In this document: positions 55,050-63,823 of the stretch, in pieces | Position numbering within the stretch: the stretch's first letter is position 1 | How the letters are laid out: each line of letters opens with the position of its first letter | NCBI RefSeq assembly: GCF_022014595.1 | Contig: NZ_CP091740.1 | Coordinates: 310,001-374,000 of the forward strand | Source of the DNA: Solitalea lacus | Lineage (GTDB): Bacteria; Bacteroidota; Bacteroidia; Sphingobacteriales; Sphingobacteriaceae | Direction of reading: 5' to 3' | DNA: 64,000 nt | Made by a program: the position numbers and the translations under genes | The notes under the pieces: generated by a model | Databases searched by the model: none | What the model saw: the letters and a program-made list of their open reading frames with translations, nothing else | What the model was told of the DNA's origin: nothing

Positions 55050-56819
55050 TTATTGTTTTGCCGCCCAACTGTCCATCTTTGACTCTAAAACGTCCAATGG
55101 CAGACACCCATCGTTTAGCACCTGGTTATGAAATTCGGCAATATTGAATTTGTTGCCCATTTGTTTTTCATATTTTGCCCGTAACTCACGAATTTTTAAC
55201 TGCCCTATTTTATATGATAAGGCCTGTCCAGGAATAGCCATATAGCGCTCTATTTCCGAGGTAGCTTCTGCCTCAGAAATACGCATATTATCCATCATGA
55301 ATTGGATAGCCCGTTCTCTTGTCCACCCTTGGGTGTGTAAACCTGCATCAACTACCAGCCGGATGGCACGTAGCATGGCATCACTTAAATGACCCAAATA
55401 CTGATATGGGTCTGAAAATAGGCCTAATTCCTTGCCTAAACTTTCAGCATACAATGCCCAGCCTTCACCATAAGCTCCGTACCATGCAAAACGACGAAAA
55501 GCCGGCAAGGACGTATTCTCAATTTGAAGAGCGTTTTGATAATGATGACCCGGAATGGCTTCATGTAAGAATAAAGTCTCCATGCCCACAGTATTGAATT
55601 TGGTAGCATCAAGAATCGGGACATAAAATATCCCGGGACGCTTACCATCTGGAGAGCCTGGCAAATACTCTGGGCTTGCTGATGCAGCTCTGAATGCTTC
55701 TGTTTGACGAATTTCAAACTTCATTTTTGGGGTGTGGCTGAACAGCTTTTTCAATTGAGGATCTTCTTTTGCTTTTATTGCCCAAAATGCGTCAATAATT
55801 TCTTTTGGAGTTTTATAAGGCATAAAGCGTTTATCAGTATTGGCAAAATTGAAAAATGATTTAAGGTCCCCTTTAAAACCAACCGCAGTTTTCACTTTTT
55901 CCATTTCTGATCGAATGTTAGCTACTTGCTGTAAGCCTAAGTTGTAAACCTCCTGAGGTGTTTTGTTAGTGGTGGTCCAATACTTAATTAAATACTGATA
56001 AGCTTCTTTTCCCTGAGGAATGGCATCAATGCCAGAGGTGGTACGAGCTTTAGGCAAGTACTCTTTTTTAAAGAATGTTGCCAGCTTTTGATAAGTTGGA
56101 TTAATTTGCTCACTAATGGCTTTTGTATAAGCCGTCATTATACGTTTTTTGTCGGCTTCACTAAAATCGAGCGGAAGTTTTGCAATGGGCTCATAGAAAA
56201 TACTTTTAGTTATATCATTGCATGGTATTGCATCCATTTGCGGAATAATTTTTACCACCAACGATTTAGGTAAAATATAACCCTTCGAAATCCCAATTCG
56301 CATGTTGGCTATTGCTGTGTCCGCCCAAATAGTGAACCCATTAATTCTGCCTAAAAAATTATCATAATCTTTCACTGTGTTAAAAGGTTGGTTACCACTT
56401 CCTGATCCAAGTTGTGGGAAAGACAAAGGCATGCATGTGAACTGATTGATTGGCAGGTATTCGCTATGGTAATTAAAGCCCTCAATGGATATTTCCATTT
56501 CCCTTTTGAAAATATCGAAGCTGACTTTCTGCTCGTCTGTTAGTTTCTCTCTGTCGAAACTTTTAACCTCATTGCTGTATTTAGTGAAAAATGCTTTCGA
56601 TTCCTTTAGAAACGCGGTGCTGCCATCAATGGGAAGTTGATCATTATATCGATTATCTCCGTTTGCAGTGGCTTCGAGCGGGAATAGCTTCATGCGCTCT
56701 TCCCAGTAATGATCGAGCATTTTGTTAAATGCTACTGAGTTTTCTTCGTGTTTACTATCCGGGTTACTACAGGCCCCGGCCAACAACGCAATGCAAAGTG
56801 CTGAGGTGGTTTTCTTCAT
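55050..56819 (-). CDS. DUF885 lipoprotein, predicted metallopeptidase
   Basis: 589 residues with a lipoprotein signal (ALCIALLAGACSNPD). The key motif LHEAIPGHHYQNAL lies near residue 425, with a further Glu in GEGWALYAESLGKELG, a pattern of zinc peptidases; the ending ERYMAIPGQALSYKIGQLKI is typical of DUF885. Members resemble thermolysin-like carboxypeptidases. Likely envelope-located and peptidolytic; the substrate is unknown. Confidence 0.88.
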   Translation of the reverse strand: MKKTTSALCIALLAGACSNPDSKHEENSVAFNKMLDHYWEERMKLFPLEATANGDNRYNDQLPIDGSTAFLKESKAFFTKYSNEVKSFDREKLTDEQKVSFDIFKREMEISIEGFNYHSEYLPINQFTCMPLSFPQLGSGSGNQPFNTVKDYDNFLGRINGFTIWADTAIANMRIGISKGYILPKSLVVKIIPQMDAIPCNDITKSIFYEPIAKLPLDFSEADKKRIMTAYTKAISEQINPTYQKLATFFKKEYLPKARTTSGIDAIPQGKEAYQYLIKYWTTTNKTPQEVYNLGLQQVANIRSEMEKVKTAVGFKGDLKSFFNFANTDKRFMPYKTPKEIIDAFWAIKAKEDPQLKKLFSHTPKMKFEIRQTEAFRAASASPEYLPGSPDGKRPGIFYVPILDATKFNTVGMETLFLHEAIPGHHYQNALQIENTSLPAFRRFAWYGAYGEGWALYAESLGKELGLFSDPYQYLGHLSDAMLRAIRLVVDAGLHTQGWTRERAIQFMMDNMRISEAEATSEIERYMAIPGQALSYKIGQLKIRELRAKYEKQMGNKFNIAEFHNQVLNDGCLPLDVLESKMDSWAAKQ

Positions 56820-56929
56820 GCTGTTGATTGTTAATCTCGATTCGTCTGGGAACGAATTTATAAAAAACGAAGGAGCAAATAGAATTGATAAAGATGTAAT
56901 TTAAGGTCTTAAATAAATCGGTTTGAAAT

Positions 56930-57463
56930 ATGAGCACTCAAAATTTAGAAGAATTGAAATATCCAATTGGAAAATTTGAAAAACCGGATGTTGTTTCCCC
57001 GCAGCAGATAAAAAATGCTATAGAAGAAATTGCAGAACTTCCAATACAAATAGAAGCTGCCTTAGAGGGCTTAAGCAATAGGCAATTAGATACCCCTTAC
57101 CGTCCCGAAGGGTGGACAATCAGGCAAGTGGTTCATCACATTCCTGATAGCCATATGAATGCTTATGTCCGATTTAAGCTAGCACTTACAGAAGAAAATC
57201 CAACTATTCGTCCGTACTTCGAAGATCGCTGGGCTAATTTGAAGGACACTACTCTAACACCGGTAAATGTCTCCGTTCAGTTGCTAAAAGCATTGCACCA
57301 GCGCTGGGTAATTCTATTAAGATCTATGAATAATGAGGATTCTCAGCGTACATTCTTTCATCCAGAAAAAGGTAGTTCGCTTACCCTTGCAGAAGTCGTG
57401 TTAATATATGCTTGGCATGGAAAACATCATTTGGGTCATATTTTACTCGTTAAAAATCAATAA
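56930..57463 (+). CDS. YfiT-type DinB-fold metal-dependent hydrolase/thiol transferase
   Basis: 177 residues of the YfiT/BstA group: YPIGKFEKPD at the start, EGWTIRQVVHHIPDSHMNAYVRFKLALTE, ...LIYAWHGKHHLGHI. Three histidines (VVHHIPDSH and GKHHLGH) form the metal site. Relatives in Bacillus transfer bacillithiol to electrophiles; whether this organism makes bacillithiol cannot be told here. Confidence 0.88.
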   Translation: MSTQNLEELKYPIGKFEKPDVVSPQQIKNAIEEIAELPIQIEAALEGLSNRQLDTPYRPEGWTIRQVVHHIPDSHMNAYVRFKLALTEENPTIRPYFEDRWANLKDTTLTPVNVSVQLLKALHQRWVILLRSMNNEDSQRTFFHPEKGSSLTLAEVVLIYAWHGKHHLGHILLVKNQ

Positions 57464-57488
57464 ATTAGGATAAGTAAACCCTAATACT

Positions 57489-59033
57489 ATGCCTATAAGA
57501 ATGGTCAAAGATGAGGATAGCTCATCACAAGGCCCTCCAGGTGGTGGCGGTAGATTTTCTGGCGGTGGAGGCGGTGGAGGATTAATAGCGCTGCTTTTAA
57601 GCCTGTTGTTGAAAAATCCCAAGCTTTTGTTAGTGGTGTTGGTTATTGGTGGCGCATTCTATTTTTTTAAAGGAGGATGCTCTGGTGGCGGAAATATAGC
57701 TCAAATTGCAGCACATGTGCTAAGCACCGGAGCCAATTTCGACATTAAACAATATGATAAAGCAGAAGTTTTTGAGCCTTTGGCTTATGACAAGGATAAA
57801 AACCCCTTGCCTGAACGAGTGACGCTTCAAGACTTTTGTCCTGATCGTTTAAATCAGGGAGAGCAAGGTTCGTGTGTGGCGTGGTCAAGTGCATATGGTG
57901 CCCGAACAATTCTTGAATCGAAAAGAACAGGAGGCAATCCAAATGAAATAGCATTTAGTCCGGCTTTCCTTTATAATCAGATAAAAATGGATGGTTGCCA
58001 AGGGTCGTACATTATCAAGGCAATGAAATCACTAAAAGAGACCGGAGCCCTGCCATTCAACCAGTTTCCGTATACAGATAAAGATTGCAGTAAAATGCCC
58101 AACTCATCTCAATTGAATGCTGCCGAGCAGTACTCTATGTTGGGCTACAATCGTCTTACTTTAGGAGGGGATGATTATACTATTGACTTAAATGCCATAC
58201 GTCAAAATCTTGCACAGGGGGCCCCGGTGGTAATTGGAATGATGGTGGGAGGAAGTTTCATGCAGGATATGATGGGACAAAAGGTATGGCATCCAACAAA
58301 TGCAGATTATTCGATGCGTGGGTTTGGAGGACATGCCATGTGTATCGTCGGTTATGATGATTACCTTGAAGGCGGAGCTTTTCAAATTATGAATAGCTGG
58401 GGGCCGGAGTGGGGAGAAAATGGATTTGGATGGGTGCGCTATAATGATTTTGTTCGTTTTGCCAAGGAAGCTTACGGCGTTTATCCTATGGGTTCAAAGG
58501 GCGAGATAAAGCCTAATGAATTTAAGGTAAGTGTGGCATTAGTTGATAATAGTACTAAGAGTTATATCCCGCTAAATTCTAAAAGCAATAATGTCTTTAC
58601 TACTGCAAATCACGTAAAAAAGGGGACTAAGTTTAAAATAGAAGTAAATAATAGTATAGAGTGCTACACTTATGTGTTCCAGGATTCATTAGGGAAAAGC
58701 ACTATTCTGTTTCCCTATACATCTAAACATTCTCCTTATTGTGGTATAACAGGGGCAAGATTATTTCCCAAGGATTATTCTATGCAAATTGATGAAGTTG
58801 GAGGAAAAGACATAATGGCGGTTGTTGTGACCAAAAAGCCGCTTGATTTTGTACAGTTGAATCAGGCCATAAATGCTGCCGGAAGAAGCTCTTATCCTGA
58901 CAAGTTAAGAAATGCTCTAGGCTCAATGAATGTTTCGAATGTAAGTTTTAGTGCCGGGCAGAAAATTTCGTTTGAAGCGCCGGCTAATAAACCAGACGCA
59001 GCAATTGCAGTGGTGGTTGAGATATTAAAATAG
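57489..59033 (+). CDS. membrane-anchored C1-family (papain-like) cysteine peptidase
   Basis: 514 residues. The N-terminus is short and polar, then a Gly-rich stretch (GGGGRFSGGGGGGGL) and a hydrophobic helix (LLLVVLVIGGAFYFF). The C1 domain has NQGEQGSCVAWSSAYGARTI with the catalytic Cys, GGHAMCIVGYDDY with the His and FQIMNSWGPEWGENGFGWV with the Asn. A beta-rich C-terminal domain (about 345-514, DUF4384-like by pattern) follows. The orientation suggests action in the periplasm or at the membrane surface. Confidence 0.88.
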   Translation: MPIRMVKDEDSSSQGPPGGGGRFSGGGGGGGLIALLLSLLLKNPKLLLVVLVIGGAFYFFKGGCSGGGNIAQIAAHVLSTGANFDIKQYDKAEVFEPLAYDKDKNPLPERVTLQDFCPDRLNQGEQGSCVAWSSAYGARTILESKRTGGNPNEIAFSPAFLYNQIKMDGCQGSYIIKAMKSLKETGALPFNQFPYTDKDCSKMPNSSQLNAAEQYSMLGYNRLTLGGDDYTIDLNAIRQNLAQGAPVVIGMMVGGSFMQDMMGQKVWHPTNADYSMRGFGGHAMCIVGYDDYLEGGAFQIMNSWGPEWGENGFGWVRYNDFVRFAKEAYGVYPMGSKGEIKPNEFKVSVALVDNSTKSYIPLNSKSNNVFTTANHVKKGTKFKIEVNNSIECYTYVFQDSLGKSTILFPYTSKHSPYCGITGARLFPKDYSMQIDEVGGKDIMAVVVTKKPLDFVQLNQAINAAGRSSYPDKLRNALGSMNVSNVSFSAGQKISFEAPANKPDAAIAVVVEILK

Positions 59034-59035
59034 TA

Positions 59036-59067
59036 AAAAAACTCCCGGAAAGCTTCGGGAGTTTTTT
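59036..59067 (+). terminator. Rho-independent terminator
   Basis: AAAAAACTCCCG / CGGGAGTTTTTT hairpin right after the C1 peptidase stop. Confidence 0.88.
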
Positions 59068-59098
59068 ATGCATCGTGTCTGCAAGAACATATTACAAA

Positions 59099-59420
59099 CT
59101 AGGCCACATAGGCAGATTACACCCAAGCCCGTTTTTCCTGCAGGGAGATATAGTTGCTCATAATCGAGCAGGTTCCTTCATCATTAGTAGGTGCAGACTA
59201 GTTTCATCCATCCCTTTTCAGCTATTTCATGAAGTGTAAATTTCCTCAATTTTTAAGTGTAATTCAAAAAAACTTTTCACCTTTAATATCCGCTGAAAGC
59301 CACGTTAGTTTTGATAAAAAACTTGATAGCTGGCAATGAGAGTATTTAACTTCTCTGCGAACTCCCTGATTTTAGCTGTGTCTAATCCAATTGCCAAAGT
59401 GCTCTTTTCTTTTTTGACAT
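59099..59420 (-). pseudogene. decayed dps (DNA-binding ferritin-like) gene
   Basis: No intact frame, but pieces of Dps are clear on the minus strand. From about 59396: LAIGLDTAKIREFAEKLNTL and IASYQVFYQN, then a stop where Dps has the LRGFHWNIKG helix; after shifts, FFELHLKIEEIYT; and at the end NDEGTCSIMSNYISLQEKRA and SAYVA, with a stop inside. About 60-80 residues of the middle are missing and the ferroxidase HW is altered. The presumed start is ATG 59420. 322 bases against about 470 expected. Intact Dps protects DNA and stores iron. Confidence 0.75.
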
Positions 59421-59533
59421 AGCTATAATTTTTAAGCGATTTAAAGTAGATTGTTGTTCCGTAAATGTGGATACCTTACTCTACAAAATACGCTTAAAAA
59501 CGGTGGTGGCTGAAAGTAATGAATTAAAGAACG
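59421..59533. other. intergenic region before the DUF4199 gene
   Basis: Includes the former dps promoter side and the promoter of the next gene. I see no hairpin or repeat of note. Confidence 0.3.
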
Positions 59534-60025
59534 ATGAAAACGGAGTTTAAATGGGCGTTGATTATCAGTTTCGTAAACTTTTGTTGGTTAGTAGCTGAAT
59601 ACCTTTTGGGTTTCCATGATCGATATGTTGCTATTCACCCCTATATTACTCTGTTGTCAATTACTATTCCAATACTGGGTATTAGAAAGGCGCTGATTGA
59701 GAAGAAGTTATTTGAATCGGGAAAGAAACTGGGATTCTGGAAATCAATGCAGGTTGGAGCGTTGATTACGGTAATTTGTGCCGTTATAAGTATATTCAGT
59801 ATAATGCTATATTTCAAGTTTATTAACCCTGAATACTCCCATTTTATGGTAGAGTATACAGTGGATAAATTTGCCGGAGCGGGGAAAGATGTTGCCCATG
59901 TAAGAATTGAAGCCCAAAAGTATTATAGCTTAAAGAGTTTTATGCAAAAGTCGTTTGCCGGGACCATGTTTATTGGGCTAATCATAAGCTTCGTGCTTGC
60001 CCTTTTTTCTGCAAAAGAAAAATAA
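59534..60025 (+). CDS. DUF4199 membrane protein
   Basis: 163 residues with four hydrophobic segments (WALIISFVNFCWLVAEYLLG, ITLLSITIPILGI, GALITVICAVISIFSIMLYF, GTMFIGLIISFVLALFS). The layout and the 'SF..SM..G.LI' pattern match DUF4199, a Bacteroidota family of unknown function. No recognisable catalytic residues. Confidence 0.8.
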   Translation: MKTEFKWALIISFVNFCWLVAEYLLGFHDRYVAIHPYITLLSITIPILGIRKALIEKKLFESGKKLGFWKSMQVGALITVICAVISIFSIMLYFKFINPEYSHFMVEYTVDKFAGAGKDVAHVRIEAQKYYSLKSFMQKSFAGTMFIGLIISFVLALFSAKEK

Positions 60026-60107
60026 GTAAGAGTCTTTTTACTTTATATTTACCATCATAAATACAGTGCAAAATCGTTTAACTATCTAATGACTAATTTT
60101 TAACAGC

Positions 60108-60614
60108 GTGAAGAGCAAAAAAATACCTTTGTTTATAATTGCCGGGATGCTTTTAGCGTCTTGTACAGGCGAAACTAAAAAAGAAAATATTAAGTCAAAT
60201 GAGAGTTTGTCTGAGATACCTGAGCCAAAGTTCTTGAAAGAAGGGGAACTTTCTTTTATTGGCAAAAACGGCAATGAGATTAGAAAAATTGATATTGAAA
60301 TAGCCGATGATGAGCAGCAAAGAACTCAAGGGTTAATGTACAGAAAATCAATGGCTGATACACAAGGGATGCTTTTCACTTTTGATAAAGCTGAGCCGCA
60401 AAATTTTTGGATGCACAATACCTTTATTTCATTAGATCTTATTTATGTGAATGAGAATAAGGAAATTGTTAAAATTCGTAAAAATGCAGAACCATTGAAC
60501 GAACAACAAGACTTAAGCTCAGAAAAAAATGCACAATATGTTGTGGAGGTTATCGGAGGGTTTTGTGATAAATTTGGCATATCTGAAGGAGATAAAATTA
60601 GCTTCAAACATTAA
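60108..60614 (+). CDS. DUF192 lipoprotein
   Basis: 168 residues with a GTG start and lipoprotein signal (PLFIIAGMLLASCTGE). The DUF192 beta-fold is clear: IEIADDEQQRTQGLMYRKSMADTQGMLFTF, ...NFWMHNTFISLDLIYVNENKEIVKI, VVEVIGGFCDKFGISEGD. The family is widespread in bacteria and archaea with unknown function. A weak hairpin follows (near 60637-60670). Confidence 0.88.
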   Translation: MKSKKIPLFIIAGMLLASCTGETKKENIKSNESLSEIPEPKFLKEGELSFIGKNGNEIRKIDIEIADDEQQRTQGLMYRKSMADTQGMLFTFDKAEPQNFWMHNTFISLDLIYVNENKEIVKIRKNAEPLNEQQDLSSEKNAQYVVEVIGGFCDKFGISEGDKISFKH

Positions 60615-60689
60615 TAACGTTTCTTAAATAATAAAACGGGCGCATTTTCAACTCTGTAAACGCGCCTTGTTTATTTTAGTTCTTCAAAA

Positions 60690-61328
60690 CTACTTCTGAG
60701 CTTCATCTAAAAGAAATTTACAGCGCTCGGCTCCCCAATTAGGGGCAAATGCATTAGCCGGTTTGTAGCTTTCAAATTTTTCCATAGCATCTTTCAACTG
60801 AGGGAGTGCTATTTTCTTACCTCCACCATATGCTTCTGGGGTATAAAAAGTGTTCTGAGCTATAATAAATACAGGACGTGGATTAGATTGGTCCAGTTCC
60901 TTAGCTTTCTGTAAATGAGTTATTGCTGGTTGAATTTCCATATATCGGTTCATTGGGTCAACATATACCTTCATCAATTTAATATAGCCAGTTAATGTTT
61001 CAATTTCGGAGGTATTCGGTTGCAATGTCGATGCTTGTAAGGTAAGGTCAAGAGCCTTATCATAGATGCCGTCTTTTTTGGAGTTGTCTTTTTCCATGAC
61101 TCCACTGATGAGCAGATTATAGGCAGAGTAGTAGAAGGGTAACCAGTTGTTTTTCTCAGTTGTAGCAACGCGCTCAAAAAAGTTTGAGCTGGATAAATAC
61201 TCTTCACTGCTTTTGGCGGCTTTCATCATTTCAAAGCCTTGGTTCATGCCTTTTTCAAAGTTAGGACTTTGGGCAAAGGCTATCGATGTAGAAATTATTG
61301 CTGCAATAGTTAAAAAAGTAGTTTTCAT
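60690..61328 (-). CDS. exported TPR-like protein next to a TonB receptor
   Basis: 212 residues with a signal peptide (TFLTIAAIISTSIAFAQ). Helical repeats (NFFERVATTEKNNWLPFYYSAYNLL, YDKALDLTLQASTLQPN, AITHLQKAKELDQSNPRPVFIIAQNTFY) suggest TPRs. The conserved ending FAPNWGAERCKFLL is typical of a Bacteroidota family of unknown role. The gene follows the TonB-dependent receptor by 62 bases and is probably in the same operon. Confidence 0.75.
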   Translation of the reverse strand: MKTTFLTIAAIISTSIAFAQSPNFEKGMNQGFEMMKAAKSSEEYLSSSNFFERVATTEKNNWLPFYYSAYNLLISGVMEKDNSKKDGIYDKALDLTLQASTLQPNTSEIETLTGYIKLMKVYVDPMNRYMEIQPAITHLQKAKELDQSNPRPVFIIAQNTFYTPEAYGGGKKIALPQLKDAMEKFESYKPANAFAPNWGAERCKFLLDEAQK

Positions 61329-61390
61329 GATTGTGGTTGTTATAAGTGAATAAAGTTTTAGTATTAGTCTATTGATTAATAAAGTCGGAA

Positions 61391-63517
61391 TTACATGGCG
61401 TTAAAGTCAGAGCCTCCAATGGTAATAAACATACCCAAAAATACAGTGCGTCGAGCTGGAGGTTCAATTGCTTTACGAATGGATCCATTTGTAGAATAGT
61501 TATAACCATATATATTCTTAAATCCGGCAACATTATTTACAGATAGATAAACAATCGTAAACTGATTTAAAAGACGGGTCAAATAACTGATATTCATACT
61601 AAGGTTGTGATAGTCTTTGGTAATGTCTGCCATAAAATTGACATTGTTTGGGTTGTAGTATGGGCGTCCGGAAGCGAAAGTGTATGTAAAGCCTACTTGG
61701 GAGTGCATAGCAGTAAGGTATTGTTTATAAACCAGGCTCAATGTATGCTTGGCGGCAAACGAAGGCTGAACAGTAGTCTGGAAATTTCTATAACTGCGTT
61801 TTGTGTCTAAAAATGAATAGCTTATCCAGTAATCAGCTGTAGGAATGGTTTTTCTGTCGCGCCAAAAGATATCAATGCCACGCGCATAGCCACTTCCATT
61901 GTTGGTATGTGAACTACCGTCGCTTTTAATGAGCTTGTTATAATCCTTATAGTACAATTCTGCACGAAAAGTTCGCTTATCAGTTGTGTATTGATAATTA
62001 AGAATATAATGGTCCGAAGATTGATATCCCAAATCAGGGTTTTGGTGGGCTATTAGAATTGTATCGATTGGGCTTTGATAGAATTTTCCATAAGCTGATG
62101 ATAATTGCGAATTTGCATTCAACTTATAACTCAGTGATAAACGAGGTGCAATGTTGACTTTTTCCATTAGGCTTGAATTTTCGATTCTCAAACCTAAACG
62201 GGCAACTAGTGAACGACTGAAATAATAATCTGTTTCAGCAAATGCAGCAGATTGATTATCTGTAATACTTCGTGTTTTGTAATCAAACCGCTGATGCTTA
62301 TACGAATTGTAGTACTCTGCCCCTACCCTTAAGCTTGATAAAGTACCATAATAATAAGTAACCATAGTACGTGCTTCTCCCATCCTATCATAGTCACCGA
62401 TATTATTTGCGCTTAACTTCATACTATCGTTGTCAGTACTAAAGGCAAGTCCGGCATCAATCTTAACCTTATCTGACAAAAACTGGCGATAAGTGCTGTT
62501 TATAAGTAAATTGTTGTTTTTGTTGAAGTAGCTGTGGGGCTTGTTTGGGGCGTCAAGATTGTCATAGTTCAGTCCAAGTTTACCGCTGGCAAACTCTGAA
62601 TATAACTTAAACAAACCAGTAGTTCCGGTTTTCAGTTTATAGTTTACAGAGCCACTGTAGCTGCGCGGTGCATAATTCCATTTTGCTTGTTGCTTAATCA
62701 ATCCATAGTAAGGTGTTAAGTTGATGTATTGTCCTCCAAATTGAAGTGAACTATTCTTGAACCTGCTAGTTTGTAAAAGTCCCCCACCCACACTCATCAA
62801 ACTAAGACCTGTTGTAGTTTTCGTTTCAAGATCTTTACTGTCTAAAACCAATACAGATGACAAGGCTTGGCCATACTGAGCTGAATAACCGCCAGCACTA
62901 AAGCTTACTCCGTTGAACATAAATGGTGAAAAACGTCCGCGAGAAGCAATATCTGGCAAGTCATTTAGGTAAGGATTCTTAATCATCATGCCATCAAAGT
63001 ACACCTTCGTTTCGCTGGCGGTGCCGCCACGTACCATAAGACCTTGCTCAGAGCTAGTGGCTTGTGTGCCGGGCAAGGTCTGGAGGGCAGAAATTATATC
63101 TGCTTCTGCTCCTGCAGTAGTGGCAATGTCTAATGATTTCAATTGAGCCATTTTGCGGGTGTCATTGGCTTCCATTGTTCCGGCTGTTACCACAACGGTA
63201 TTAAGTTCTGTTGCCGTTTCAACCAATTCGATTATCAGATTAATATTAGTGCCATTGAGCAAAATGGTTTTAGAATAGGGTTCATAACCAATCATGGTTA
63301 CTTCTAACAGTTTGGAATCTTTTTCATCGGTAGAGAATGTAAACTTTCCTTCTTTATCAGAGGTTGCTCCGTCATATGAGTCCTTGATTGCTATACCTGC
63401 TCCGGCTAGATGCTTTCCCGTTTGGGTTTTTATTATGCCCGAAATTTTTGTTTGTGCAAAAACATTCATTGTTAAAATGCTTATCAGGAATGTAAAAGCG
63501 GTAAAAAAAGTTTTCAT
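61391..63517 (-). CDS. TonB-dependent outer-membrane receptor with carboxypeptidase-like N-terminal domain
   Basis: 708 residues from ATG 63517 (MKTFFTAFTFLISILTMNVFAQ), the start that yields a signal peptide; an upstream ATG adds 19 residues of poor character. A CarboxypepD_reg domain (about 22-100, KISGIIKTQTGKHLAGAGIAI) precedes the plug (about 110-215, LQTLPGTQATSSEQGLMVRGG, VYFDGMMIKNPYL) and the barrel. It imports an unknown substrate driven by TonB/ExbBD. The size is small for a SusC-type receptor and no SusD follows, so the usual polysaccharide pair is not indicated. Confidence 0.9.
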   Translation of the reverse strand: MKTFFTAFTFLISILTMNVFAQTKISGIIKTQTGKHLAGAGIAIKDSYDGATSDKEGKFTFSTDEKDSKLLEVTMIGYEPYSKTILLNGTNINLIIELVETATELNTVVVTAGTMEANDTRKMAQLKSLDIATTAGAEADIISALQTLPGTQATSSEQGLMVRGGTASETKVYFDGMMIKNPYLNDLPDIASRGRFSPFMFNGVSFSAGGYSAQYGQALSSVLVLDSKDLETKTTTGLSLMSVGGGLLQTSRFKNSSLQFGGQYINLTPYYGLIKQQAKWNYAPRSYSGSVNYKLKTGTTGLFKLYSEFASGKLGLNYDNLDAPNKPHSYFNKNNNLLINSTYRQFLSDKVKIDAGLAFSTDNDSMKLSANNIGDYDRMGEARTMVTYYYGTLSSLRVGAEYYNSYKHQRFDYKTRSITDNQSAAFAETDYYFSRSLVARLGLRIENSSLMEKVNIAPRLSLSYKLNANSQLSSAYGKFYQSPIDTILIAHQNPDLGYQSSDHYILNYQYTTDKRTFRAELYYKDYNKLIKSDGSSHTNNGSGYARGIDIFWRDRKTIPTADYWISYSFLDTKRSYRNFQTTVQPSFAAKHTLSLVYKQYLTAMHSQVGFTYTFASGRPYYNPNNVNFMADITKDYHNLSMNISYLTRLLNQFTIVYLSVNNVAGFKNIYGYNYSTNGSIRKAIEPPARRTVFLGMFITIGGSDFNAM

Positions 63518-63823
63518 TAATTGTGTCAGTGTTAGTGACCCAAAGTTGATAACAAAAGCTTCCTTAATAAACACTTTACCGATGAACGAGGGATATATTC
63601 TGATGAATGGTAAGATTATATCGGTGAGTACACTTTGCCCTAAAAGAATTATTGAGACAGGGCTTAGAATAAAATAGAGCTGAAATAAGCATCACAATTG
63701 AAGGTGTAAAAGGGTAAACTGCTAAAGCATAGAGGTTTATTGCGTAATAATTAATATTTACTTCTGTGGATTATAGTAAATGAATTTATAAATTATTAAA
63801 TTAAGGTAGTTTATGCTCTCAAA
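63518..63823. other. divergent intergenic region between receptor and efflux adaptor
   Basis: About 306 bases with no visible gene or strong hairpin. It must hold promoters for both divergent genes; I could not assign one by eye. Confidence 0.3.

Noticed and set aside
59463-59475. TGTGGATAC as a DnaA box
   Set aside because: An isolated partial match next to a decayed gene, without further boxes.
61391-63517. SusC/SusD polysaccharide utilisation locus
   Set aside because: The receptor is shorter than SusC proteins, no SusD lipoprotein follows, and no glycoside hydrolases are present.
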